Assembly (NCBI GenBank): GCA_963579925.1 | Contig: CAUZJA010000140.1 | Coordinates: 1 to 7,617 of the forward strand | Reading direction: 5' to 3' | Origin: UBA1151 sp963579925 | GTDB taxonomy: Bacteria; Chloroflexota; Dehalococcoidia; Lucifugimonadales; Lucifugimonadaceae | Length of the DNA stretch: 7,617 nucleotides | Shown here: one piece after another, positions 1 to 6,318 of the stretch | How positions within the stretch are numbered: the stretch's first letter is position 1 | How the letters are laid out: every line of letters begins with the position of its first letter | Program-made: the position numbers and the translations under genes | The notes under the pieces: generated by a model | The model's database searches: none | What the model saw: the letters and a program-made list of their open reading frames with translations, nothing else | Told to the model about the DNA's origin: nothing

Positions 1-115
1 CGGACCATTGCAGATCGGATTGCTAGACGAGAGCACGATGAAAACAGTAAAAACACCAGTGAATGTGTTACCTATGTGCCCGGTCTAAAGTGTTACCCAT
101 GTCCCCGGCTGCACA
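1..115. mobile_element. Probable end of an insertion sequence (IS481/rve-type suspected), partial at window edge
   Basis: Two near-identical motifs, GTGTTACCTATGTGCCCGG at 65-83 and GTGTTACCCATGTCCCCGG at 90-108, lie in tandem 25 bp apart and differ at 2 of 19 bases. The stretch closes with CTGCACA at 109-115, so read on the - strand it would begin TGTGCAGCCGGGGACATGGG, the TGT...ACA style of end used by transposases of the DDE/rve class. Repeated GTTACC-ATGT blocks at element ends are, from memory, typical of IS481-like elements, where they would be transposase binding sites. One reading frame (positions 2-88) stays open from the left edge to TAA at 86-88 and could be the last 28 codons of the transposase, but I do not recognise the peptide. 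The opposite end and target-site duplication are outside the window. The family assignment is tentative. Confidence 0.45.
65..108. repeat. Tandem pair of 19-bp motifs, 25-bp period
   Basis: GTGTTACC(T/C)ATGT(G/C)CCCGG occurs at 65-83 and again at 90-108, with 17 of 19 positions identical and a 6-bp separator. The pair is adjacent to the proposed element terminus and probably represents protein-binding sites rather than coding sequence. Confidence 0.75.
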
Positions 116-192
116 GTGAGGGGGCTGCTACTCTTCCTCCGCCCTGCGGCAAGTACCAGCTTCGCTATGCCCGTGCGGCAGGCACCCCAAAC

Positions 193-197
193 AGGAG
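193..197 (+). promoter_or_regulatory. Ribosome binding site AGGAG for the metallo-beta-lactamase-fold gene
   Basis: AGGAG ends 9 bp before the ATG at 207 and supports that start. No convincing -35/-10 pair is seen between the insertion-sequence end and this site, so the native promoter may have been displaced. Confidence 0.6.
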
Positions 198-206
198 ACC
201 CGCTCC

Positions 207-1071
207 ATGCCAAGACTGATCGTCCTCGGCTCCGGCACCCCCGCCCCAAGTAACGTGCGATGGGGCTCTTCATTCATGCTGCAAATTGGCGGCGAGTGGA
301 TGATGTTCGACTGTGGCCCAGCCGCCACCTACAAGATGTACGCATCAGGTTTCAAAGCCACTGAAGTCGACCACCTCTTCTTCACCCACCACTACTCTGA
401 TCACGACGCCGACTACCCGTGCTTCCTGCTCGCGCGCTTTGACATGTCCATCGGCAAAGAGAATGAACTCAACGTCTACGGCCCAACGCTCACAGAGCAA
501 CTCACCGAACGAGTCCTGGGCGAAGACGTCGGCGCCTACTGTCACGATATCGTCGCTCGCACCAACCACCCGCTTAGCCTTGAGGCACGTACACAGCGGC
601 GGCAAACTGCCCCGACGCGCCCCCAAGATCAACGCCCGCGATATCAAGCCTGGTATCGTAGCCACAGGAAAATCGTGGGAGATCACGGCCGCTCCGGCAG
701 AGCACGTCCAGCCGTACCTCGATTCACTCGCTTACCGCATCGACTCCGATGAGGGCTCAATCGTCTTCTCAGGCGACACCCGCCCCTGCCAGAGCCTGAC
801 CGATCTGGCAAAAGGAGCTGACCTGCTAGTCATGGAGTGCATCAAGCTGCACGACGACTGGAAAGGAACGGCATCCGCTGATTCCGAGACCGACACCTGG
901 GGCGCTGGCCAAACAGCGCAAGATGCCGGAGTGAAACGCGTGCTCCTTAACCATCAGAACCTCACTCTGGAAGACCTCATCAAGAAGACGCAAGCAATCC
1001 ACGAAGTGAAGCAGTTCTACGGTGGACCGGTGCTCTGGGCAGACGAACTGATGGAAGTTCCGTTCGAATAG
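207..1071 (+). pseudogene. Metallo-beta-lactamase-fold hydrolase (RNase Z-like), frameshifted
   Basis: The first part is read from ATG 207 in one frame to about position 584 (126 residues), beginning MPRLIVLGSGTPAP, a typical first strand of the metallo-beta-lactamase fold. The homologous continuation, HVHSGGKLP onward, is in the next frame from about 586 to the stop at 1069-1071 (161 residues). A single extra base near 585, or loss of two, would explain this, and the rejoined protein of about 287 residues is normal for the family. Left unshifted, frame one ends at 752 in Arg/Pro-rich nonsense. Seen in the second half are a His in APAEHV, the SGDTRP aspartate motif and a late LNHQN histidine, all expected for metal binding. 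The HxHxDH motif reads H61-H-Y63-S-D65-H66, so the second His ligand is Tyr (codon TAC at 393-395, one transition from CAC). Frameshift plus ligand loss suggests a decaying gene, although a sequencing error could explain the shift. I see no programmed-frameshift slippery site. Substrate is unknown. The Vps62-like gene follows after 13 bp. Confidence 0.8.
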
Positions 1072-1084
1072 CACTCACGGCCTG

Positions 1085-2014
1085 ATGAACACGCAACTGG
1101 ACACGCTCGATTGGCCCGGCGCGGCGGCACAGAAGGACCCGGTCGAATATAAAGACGCCATCGTCGCCATGGCGCAATCTCGACTCGCGTTCGACGCTGA
1201 GACGGCTATCGATCGATTCGCGCCGGTGCTCCACTTCCACCCCAACGAAACACACTTCCCATCATCAATTGCGTGGTACCTGGAGCGCATTCAACTCCGG
1301 TTCGACCGCCGGTTCAAGCGAGATATACCGGTCGGCATCACCGGCTCAACCAGCCTCAGCACGCTTGCCCACCAGAAATGTCACGACATCGGATCTGCAG
1401 GCAGCGAACAGACCCCATTCTTCATGGAGATTACACACGATGGTGATGAGCGGCTAGTTGAAGCGGGAGACACCGATTCGGCCAATGTCTACGTCCATGT
1501 GCGCCCCGCCCTCAGTGCTGACAGCATGTCTGATATCCAGTACTGGTTCTTCTACCCACTCAACGGCTGGGACGACCGACATCACCGCCACGACGGCGAC
1601 TGGGAACACATCACCGTGCGCGTCACAAACACACCCACGCCAGAACCAACCGCCATCTACTTCAGCGCCCACGGCCCGGGAATGGGCAGTTGGGTCACTG
1701 ATGGCTTGTCTTCTATGTCCAGTGCGGAGCACCACCCGGTGGTCTACTCCGCCCTCGCCAGCCATGCCAGCTACGCCAGCCCCGGCACCTACAAACGAGG
1801 TGGCCTTCGCCCCGTCGATCACACCGCGGATGGCGGCCAAACCTGGGACACCACTAACCGAACAAAGCTCGTCGCACTAAGCGGACAACCACTCGTAAAT
1901 CACGATTGGATTACCTACTCAGGACGCTGGGGTGAATCCGGCGCGTGGTACCTGCCGTGGATCACCCACGGCCCGGTCGGCCCAGCGTTCCAGGCCAGCT
2001 GGTACCAGGAGTAG
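1085..2014 (+). CDS. Vps62-like (DUF946-type) domain protein, function unknown
   Basis: This intact 309-residue protein has the landmarks I associate with the Vps62/DUF946 family: an N-terminal block APVLHFHPNETHFPSS (about residues 46-61), a central IQYWFFYPLNG (151-161), HDGDWEHITVRV (169-180), then VVYSALASHASY (219-230) and a C-terminal W-x-G...WG...GPVGPAF block (about 276-302). Conserved His, Asp and Trp residues cluster in these blocks, which suggests a metal- or ligand-binding beta-rich fold. That is inference; the family is named for yeast Vps62 and its biochemistry is not established. There is no signal peptide or membrane segment, so it is probably cytoplasmic. The ATG lies 13 bp after the hydrolase stop and has only a weak ribosome site (CACGG), consistent with translation from a shared message. 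A second in-frame ATG at 1169 would still keep the whole domain. Its 3' end faces the dehydrogenase gene with 3 bp between stops. Confidence 0.7.
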   Translation: MNTQLDTLDWPGAAAQKDPVEYKDAIVAMAQSRLAFDAETAIDRFAPVLHFHPNETHFPSSIAWYLERIQLRFDRRFKRDIPVGITGSTSLSTLAHQKCHDIGSAGSEQTPFFMEITHDGDERLVEAGDTDSANVYVHVRPALSADSMSDIQYWFFYPLNGWDDRHHRHDGDWEHITVRVTNTPTPEPTAIYFSAHGPGMGSWVTDGLSSMSSAEHHPVVYSALASHASYASPGTYKRGGLRPVDHTADGGQTWDTTNRTKLVALSGQPLVNHDWITYSGRWGESGAWYLPWITHGPVGPAFQASWYQE

Positions 2015-2025
2015 TAGCTACTCCT
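2007..2025. terminator. Hairpin containing both convergent stop codons; possible bidirectional terminator
   Basis: AGGAGTAG (2007-2014) and CTACTCCT (2018-2025) form a perfect 8-bp inverted repeat around a TAG loop. The TAG stop of the + strand gene ends the left arm and the TAG stop of the - strand gene is the start of the right arm, so each message could form the same hairpin. There is no clear T-run on either side, so efficient intrinsic termination is uncertain. Confidence 0.4.
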
Positions 2026-2929
2026 TCCAGAGATCGCCCAAGACCACGTCAGCCCGCTCCTCCTGCAACGTCCGGTAGACGAACATCTTGTCGCGTCCCC
2101 ACCCGCGGGCATTGCCCTCAACCAGCCGCTGCCGCACCAGGTTCGCGATATCCATCGGCACGCCGTTCAACGCGCCCAACTCGCAGGCAAGCCTCACATC
2201 CTTGAGCGCCAACTCCAGATAGAACGTCTTCTCATCAGCCTCAAAACTCCGGTCGAACGAGCCATCGGCCCACGCGTCAAATGGCCGGTTCTTGCCCCCA
2301 GTGCTGCCAGCGATAGCCGTCGCCAGCGTCTTCAGATCGATACCAGTCTTCACCCCGGCCGTCAGCACCTCGACGACACACGAGTAGATCATTGCCCCAA
2401 CCACGTTGTTCATCAGCTTGCAGGTAGTACCCGTGCCAGAAGGCCCGCAATACATAACCTTGTCGCCCATCGCATCCAGAATCGGCTTCACCTCAAGGTA
2501 GGCATCCTCGTCACCACCCACCATCACGCAAAGATCCTGATCGATCGCACCCTGCACACCACCACTAACCGGCGCATCCAGGAAACGCACACCCTTCTGC
2601 TCCATGAACTCCCGCTGAAGCCGCGCAATCATGTCTGACGCGTTGGTGGAAAGATCGATCACGATGGAGTCGGAATCGACACCCTCCATAATCCCGTCAG
2701 GCCCCAGACACACCGCCTCAACGTGGTGAGGCATCGGCAGCGACATAACAACAACATCAGAGTCACGAGCCATCTGAGCTGGTGACTCCGACCACTCCGC
2801 CCCCATCTCCTGCAAGTTCGCCGTCACCTCCGGCCGGATGTCATGCACCCTGAACTCAGACGCTGCCGGCAGCATATTGACCGCCATAGGATTCCCCATA
2901 TTTCCAGCGCCAATCCATCCAACCTTCAT
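2018..2929 (-). CDS. NAD(P)-dependent beta-hydroxyacid dehydrogenase (3-hydroxyisobutyrate dehydrogenase / tartronate semialdehyde reductase type)
   Basis: The protein has 303 residues, normal for the beta-hydroxyacid dehydrogenase family, which oxidises or reduces small 3-hydroxyacids with NAD(P). It opens MKVGWIGAGNMGNPMA with the dinucleotide-binding GxGxMG (residues 7-12). The substrate motif DAPVSGG is at 118-124, and the GxxGxGxxxKxxNN helix (about 162-175) carries the expected catalytic Lys171 and Asn175. Lys243 in ALKDVRLA is the conserved C-terminal lysine. No key residue is missing. I prefer the ATG at 2927-2929: GGGAG (2937-2941, read on the - strand) stands 7 bp ahead of it, and the Rossmann strand starts directly there. 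An in-frame ATG 30 bp upstream (2957-2959) has no good ribosome site. Exact substrate cannot be told from sequence; 3-hydroxyisobutyrate (valine breakdown), tartronate semialdehyde and succinic semialdehyde reductases all share these motifs. It lies 252 bp downstream of polA on the same strand and probably has its own promoter. Confidence 0.88.
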   Translation of the reverse strand: MKVGWIGAGNMGNPMAVNMLPAASEFRVHDIRPEVTANLQEMGAEWSESPAQMARDSDVVVMSLPMPHHVEAVCLGPDGIMEGVDSDSIVIDLSTNASDMIARLQREFMEQKGVRFLDAPVSGGVQGAIDQDLCVMVGGDEDAYLEVKPILDAMGDKVMYCGPSGTGTTCKLMNNVVGAMIYSCVVEVLTAGVKTGIDLKTLATAIAGSTGGKNRPFDAWADGSFDRSFEADEKTFYLELALKDVRLACELGALNGVPMDIANLVRQRLVEGNARGWGRDKMFVYRTLQEERADVVLGDLWKE

Positions 2930-2936
2930 CGTTCCG

Positions 2937-2941
2937 CTCCC
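2937..2941 (-). promoter_or_regulatory. Ribosome binding site GGGAG that selects the dehydrogenase start
   Basis: Read on the - strand, GGGAG sits 7 bp before the ATG at 2929. The alternative upstream ATG at 2959 is preceded only by a weak match, so this site decides the start. Confidence 0.6.
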
Positions 2942-2973
2942 TGCATTTGGTGTGGCCATTCTCTGTGGACCGG

Positions 2974-3002
2974 ACTATGCGCCGGATCATGGCTTCGTGC
3001 AA
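2974..3002 (-). promoter_or_regulatory. Weak promoter candidate for the dehydrogenase
   Basis: On the - strand TTGCAC (2997-3002) is followed after 17 bp by CATAGT (2974-2979). Spacing is ideal but each box matches the sigma-70 consensus only partly (3 of 6 and 4 of 6). It is the best candidate I see in the 252-bp gap between polA and the dehydrogenase, and chance occurrence is quite possible. Confidence 0.22.
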
Positions 3003-3181
3003 GTAAGGCGAGGGCACCGCGCACCTTCATCCGTAGTCCTGAGGAAGAACGCCCCGCGACCGACGTGAGGACCTCATCCCCAACGATGGAAATACCGAAG
3101 CGTCCATCAACCAAAACACCTCGCGACAACGAGCAACGCGCTCCCCAATCTTCAAATGTGCCGAGCGCAGCTCCGCAGTTG

Positions 3182-6022
3182 CTACGCCATGTCTCCCCAC
3201 GTGGGGCCGCTCTTCGTCTCCACATTCAGCGGCACGGCAAGATCCATCGCGCCCGGCATGTACTCATTCGCCAGGCCCATCATCTCCTCAAGCTCACCCG
3301 GCGCCACTTCAAATATCAACTCGTCATGCACCTGAATCGACATCCGAGACTCAAGCTTCCGCCGCGTCATTTCCGCATCGATATTGATCATCGCAATCTT
3401 CACTATGTCCGCCGCCGTACCCTGAATCAGCATGTTCACAGCCATCCGCTCAGCCGCCGCACGATATCCCGGATTCACCGACTGCAGTTCCGGCAACTGC
3501 CGCCGCCGCCCGCTCAGCGTCTCAACATACCCGTTGCGTTTGGCTTCGTTCTTCACGCCCTCCAGGTAGTCCCGAATGCCCGGATACTTGGCGAAATACA
3601 TATCGATAAATTCCTGACCCTGCTTACGGGACAGATCAGTCTGCCGCGCCACACCCACCGGCCCAAGCCCGTAGATCACGCCAAAGTTCAGCACCTTTGC
3701 GATACGACGAGCATCCGCGGACACCTCCTCGCCCTCACTGATCTCGTACATCGCCCGAGCAGTCGCGGCGTGAATGTCTTCGCCCGCATGGAACGCCGCC
3801 AGCAACCCAGGCTCCTGCGACATGTGCGCCAGAATGCGAAGCTCAATCTGCGAGTAGTCAGCGCCCAGCAGCGACCAACCATTCGCCGAATCCGCAACAA
3901 ACGCACGCCGCACCTGTCGTCCAAGCTCCGTGCGTACTGGAATGTTCTGCACGTTCGGATCAGAGCTGGATAGCCGACCCGTGGCCGATCCAACCTGGTT
4001 GAAGCTGGTGTGCACCCGGCCCGTATCAGGCGCAATAAGCAACGGCAGCGCATCAACGTACGTTGACTTCAGCTTGGCGAGGCTCCGGTACTTCAGAACG
4101 TTGCCAATCAGCTCGTGTGCTTCAGGCCGCAAGCCTTCCTTCTCAAGAAGACCCTCCATCGTGTTCGCATCAAGTGTGTAGCCCGTCTTCGTGCGCCGAG
4201 TCTTCGGCACATCCCACTCGTCAAACAATATCTCCGCTAACTGACGGGTGGAGTTCAGATTGATCTCTCGCCCACCCAGCAACTCGCCCGTGTCAGCAAT
4301 GATGCTCGCGATCTCCTTGCCAAGCACGTTCGACATATCGCTCAGCACGTTCTTATCGACCAGCATCCCGTTCTGCTGCATCTTCACGATCACCGGCAGC
4401 AGCGGCATCTCGATATCATCGAACACGTGCCGCGCACCGTGCTCTTCAAGCTGTGGCTCAAACCGCTCCCGCAATCGCCACGTGAAATCGGCATCGGCAG
4501 CAGCATATGGAGCGGCTGCGTCCACCGTCACCTCAGACATCAGAATCTGCTTCTTGCCAACACCGATCAAGTCCTTGATAGGCGTCATCTCAATCTGGAA
4601 TTGATCCAGCGTCAGCGGCTTCAAACCAATCTGCCGACGACCCGTCAACGCCGCCGCAATCATCGTGTCGAAATCGACCCCCTGGCAGTGAATCCCGGCC
4701 TTTTCCATCACCATCAGGTCGTAGTTCGCGTTGTGCGCCGACTTAGGAATAGCCGGGTCTTCAAAAATAGGTCGCAGCGTATCCAGAACATCGTCCATCG
4801 GAAGCTGATCGCCCTCGATATGCCCAACGGGCACGTACCAACCCTTGCCCTCAGTGTTCGAGACAGAGATACCCACTAGATCGCAAATAACCGGGTTCGT
4901 CCCAGTCGTTTCCGTATCGAACGCAAACCCGCGCTCACTCGATATCTCCGTCACCAGTGCAGCCAACTGCGCCACAGTCGTCACCGTCTCGTAGTCGCCA
5001 TCAACCTCCTTAGGTGGAGGCGGCTCTTCCGTATCGAACCCCAACTGCATCGGCTCGTTCGCGCCAGCACCAGCATCAGGAGCGGTAGCCACCGCAGGTG
5101 CGTCCTTTGTGACCGCTCCATCCTCAACCGTCGGGATGCGATTAATCACAGCGTTGAAGTCCAACTTCACCAACTCAGCGATCACCGCCTCGCGGTCGTA
5201 CTTCCAGAACTCCGCCTCTTCCGGCTTGAACTCCAGCCCCGGAACATCAGTCACAATCGTCGTCAGAGTCTTGCCGCGGAATGCCTCATCGCGATGCTCC
5301 TCCAGCAACCCCTTCACACGCTTCGCCCCACGAATGCCAGTCTCAAGCACAGCATCCAGATCCTCGTATAGCGCCTCAACGTATCGAGGCCCCAGTAGCA
5401 CCCCTTGCGCAGCCTTCTGCCCAACACCCGGCACTCCCGGAATGTTGTCCGAAGGGTCTCCCATCAACGCCTTCAAATCGGCAACAGAGTCAGGCCCAAG
5501 CCCCCCGTACCGCTCCACAACCGCCTCAACATCATAGATCTTGGTTTCTCCAAAGCCCGTGTACATCAGCAACTTCACAGTCTCTGAAACAAGCTGAAGC
5601 TGGTCAGCATCACCAGTCACAATCAGCGTTTCGATACCCTGCTCCGTCGCCTGTTTCGCGATCGTGCCAATCGCGTCATCAGCCTCATACCGAGGTATCT
5701 CAAAAACCGGCACGCCAAACGCACCCATCACATCCTTCAGCATCGGAATCTGGGCATGCAGATCATCCGGCGCGGGCGGCCGCTGTGCCTTGTACGCCGG
5801 GAACAGCTCATCCCGGAACGTCTTCCCCGGCGGATCGAAAGTCAGCGCCACATGCGACGGCTTGTGGTCGTTGATCACCTTAATAAAGGTATTCATAAAC
5901 CCGTACACACCACGAGTATCAACGCCCGCGGTATTCGAGAGCCGTTCAGGAATCGAGAACCACGCCCGGAAAACCATGGCGTGTCCATCCATCAAAAGAA
6001 GAAGCGGTTTTTTAGATGCCAT
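3182..6022 (-). CDS. polA: DNA polymerase I with 5' nuclease, proofreading exonuclease and polymerase domains
   Basis: This 946-residue enzyme fills gaps, removes RNA primers and supports excision repair on the chromosome. The 5'-3' nuclease (about 1-295) shows D12, D63, the YEADDAIGT cluster (112-120), D138/D140 and the helix-hairpin-helix GDPSDNIPGVPGVGQKAA (188-205). An acidic/Pro/Ala-rich linker (about 300-340) leads to the 3'-5' exonuclease, whose motifs are complete: D369 and E371 in FDTETTG, D435 in NANYD, and Y506...D510. The polymerase has motif A around D722 (GADYSQIELR), the O-helix R772...K776...F780...Y784, and motif C H899-D900-E901. Phe780 occupies the position (E. coli Phe762) that disfavours dideoxynucleotides. 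Length and motif order are normal and proofreading appears intact, unlike the degenerate exonuclease of Taq polymerase. The ATG at 6020-6022 is preceded by GAGG 5 bp upstream. The reductase-like gene ends 289 bp upstream on the same strand, so polA is probably transcribed alone from the TATAAT at 6059-6064. Confidence 0.97.
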   Translation of the reverse strand: MASKKPLLLLMDGHAMVFRAWFSIPERLSNTAGVDTRGVYGFMNTFIKVINDHKPSHVALTFDPPGKTFRDELFPAYKAQRPPAPDDLHAQIPMLKDVMGAFGVPVFEIPRYEADDAIGTIAKQATEQGIETLIVTGDADQLQLVSETVKLLMYTGFGETKIYDVEAVVERYGGLGPDSVADLKALMGDPSDNIPGVPGVGQKAAQGVLLGPRYVEALYEDLDAVLETGIRGAKRVKGLLEEHRDEAFRGKTLTTIVTDVPGLEFKPEEAEFWKYDREAVIAELVKLDFNAVINRIPTVEDGAVTKDAPAVATAPDAGAGANEPMQLGFDTEEPPPPKEVDGDYETVTTVAQLAALVTEISSERGFAFDTETTGTNPVICDLVGISVSNTEGKGWYVPVGHIEGDQLPMDDVLDTLRPIFEDPAIPKSAHNANYDLMVMEKAGIHCQGVDFDTMIAAALTGRRQIGLKPLTLDQFQIEMTPIKDLIGVGKKQILMSEVTVDAAAPYAAADADFTWRLRERFEPQLEEHGARHVFDDIEMPLLPVIVKMQQNGMLVDKNVLSDMSNVLGKEIASIIADTGELLGGREINLNSTRQLAEILFDEWDVPKTRRTKTGYTLDANTMEGLLEKEGLRPEAHELIGNVLKYRSLAKLKSTYVDALPLLIAPDTGRVHTSFNQVGSATGRLSSSDPNVQNIPVRTELGRQVRRAFVADSANGWSLLGADYSQIELRILAHMSQEPGLLAAFHAGEDIHAATARAMYEISEGEEVSADARRIAKVLNFGVIYGLGPVGVARQTDLSRKQGQEFIDMYFAKYPGIRDYLEGVKNEAKRNGYVETLSGRRRQLPELQSVNPGYRAAAERMAVNMLIQGTAADIVKIAMINIDAEMTRRKLESRMSIQVHDELIFEVAPGELEEMMGLANEYMPGAMDLAVPLNVETKSGPTWGDMA

Positions 6023-6027
6023 AACAA

Positions 6028-6031
6028 CCTC
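6028..6031 (-). promoter_or_regulatory. Ribosome binding site GAGG for polA
   Basis: GAGG, read on the - strand, lies 5 bp before the polA ATG. It supports the MASKKPLLLLMDG start, which also agrees with the usual N-terminus of polymerase I just before its first nuclease aspartate. Confidence 0.55.
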
Positions 6032-6058
6032 GCAACAAGTTCAAATTGAGATAGCCGG

Positions 6059-6064
6059 ATTATA
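6059..6064 (-). promoter_or_regulatory. -10 box TATAAT, likely polA promoter
   Basis: A perfect TATAAT occurs on the - strand 36 bp before the polA ATG, which would give a leader of about 30 nt carrying the GAGG ribosome site. No good -35 box is found 16-18 bp upstream (about AGCCCC at the right distance), so the promoter may be weak or activator-dependent. The placement in a GC-rich gap directly before a housekeeping gene is what makes it credible. Confidence 0.45.
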
Positions 6065-6116
6065 GGCGCAGTAGGGCGTATGGGGCTCCACGGCCACGTC
6101 GGTGCAGATTGAACCG

Positions 6117-6236
6117 CGGTAGCCGCGGGGCTTGCCCCGCTCCTCGATACACCCACGTCAATTCACTCCTCACCAAGCCCCCCCGTGCCCCATCCGTCTT
6201 TCCGGCGTAGGCCGGAATCCAGGCACGCACTCATCG
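6117..6236. repeat. Composite two-hairpin repeat, copy 1
   Basis: The left module starts CGGTAGCCGCGGGGCTTG and contains the hairpin GCGGGGC-TT-GCCCCGC (6125-6140; loop realistically CTTG). The right module, starting CCGTC at 6194, has the hairpin TTCCGGC-GTAG-GCCGGAA (6200-6217) followed by TCCAGGCACGCAC. Both modules and the spacer landmarks CACTC, CCAAGC and CCCCA recur in the same order and near-identical spacing at 7329-7445. It lies between polA and the reductase-like gene. It may be a REP-like or miniature mobile repeat; no coding potential is apparent. Confidence 0.72.
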
Positions 6237-6294
6237 GAGGTCAAGAGACCCCACATACGCGACCGAGAGGAGGATGCGCAGACTCGGCCCCCAA

Positions 6295-6318
6295 ACAGTA
6301 AGGGCTACGCGCTAGCCC
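6295..6318 (-). terminator. Terminator-like hairpin at the end of the reductase-like gene
   Basis: On the - strand GGGCTA (6313-6318) and TAGCCC (6302-6307) form a perfect 6-bp stem around the loop GCGCG, followed by TTACTGTTT. The stem overlaps the TAG stop codon. The T-rich tail is interrupted, so it is a plausible but modest intrinsic terminator separating this gene from polA. Confidence 0.4.

Noticed and set aside
191..206. GAGACCCGCTCC upstream of the hydrolase as another copy of the GCGGGTC/GACCCGC repeat
   Set aside because: Only one half of the hairpin matches (about 11 bases), and the pairing arm is absent. Chance similarity around a ribosome site is as likely.
572..590. Programmed ribosomal frameshift in the hydrolase gene
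   Set aside because: No CUU-UGA-like +1 slippery site or slow codon next to a stop is present. An indel or sequencing error is simpler.
207..2014. Two-gene defence or toxin system made of the hydrolase and the Vps62-like protein
   Set aside because: No effector, nuclease, membrane or sensor domain accompanies them and the first gene appears broken. Adjacency alone does not support a system.
2926..3225. 99-codon - strand frame filling the gap between polA and the dehydrogenase
   Set aside because: It overlaps the 3' end of polA and the dehydrogenase ribosome site, has no recognisable motif, and reads as Arg/Ala/Ser-rich intergenic translation. A small gene cannot be excluded but nothing supports one.
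2843..3973. 376-codon open frame on the + strand over polA
   Set aside because: It is antisense to the conserved polymerase domain, and its product is His/Arg/Pro-rich low-complexity sequence with no domain, as expected for a shadow frame in GC-rich DNA.
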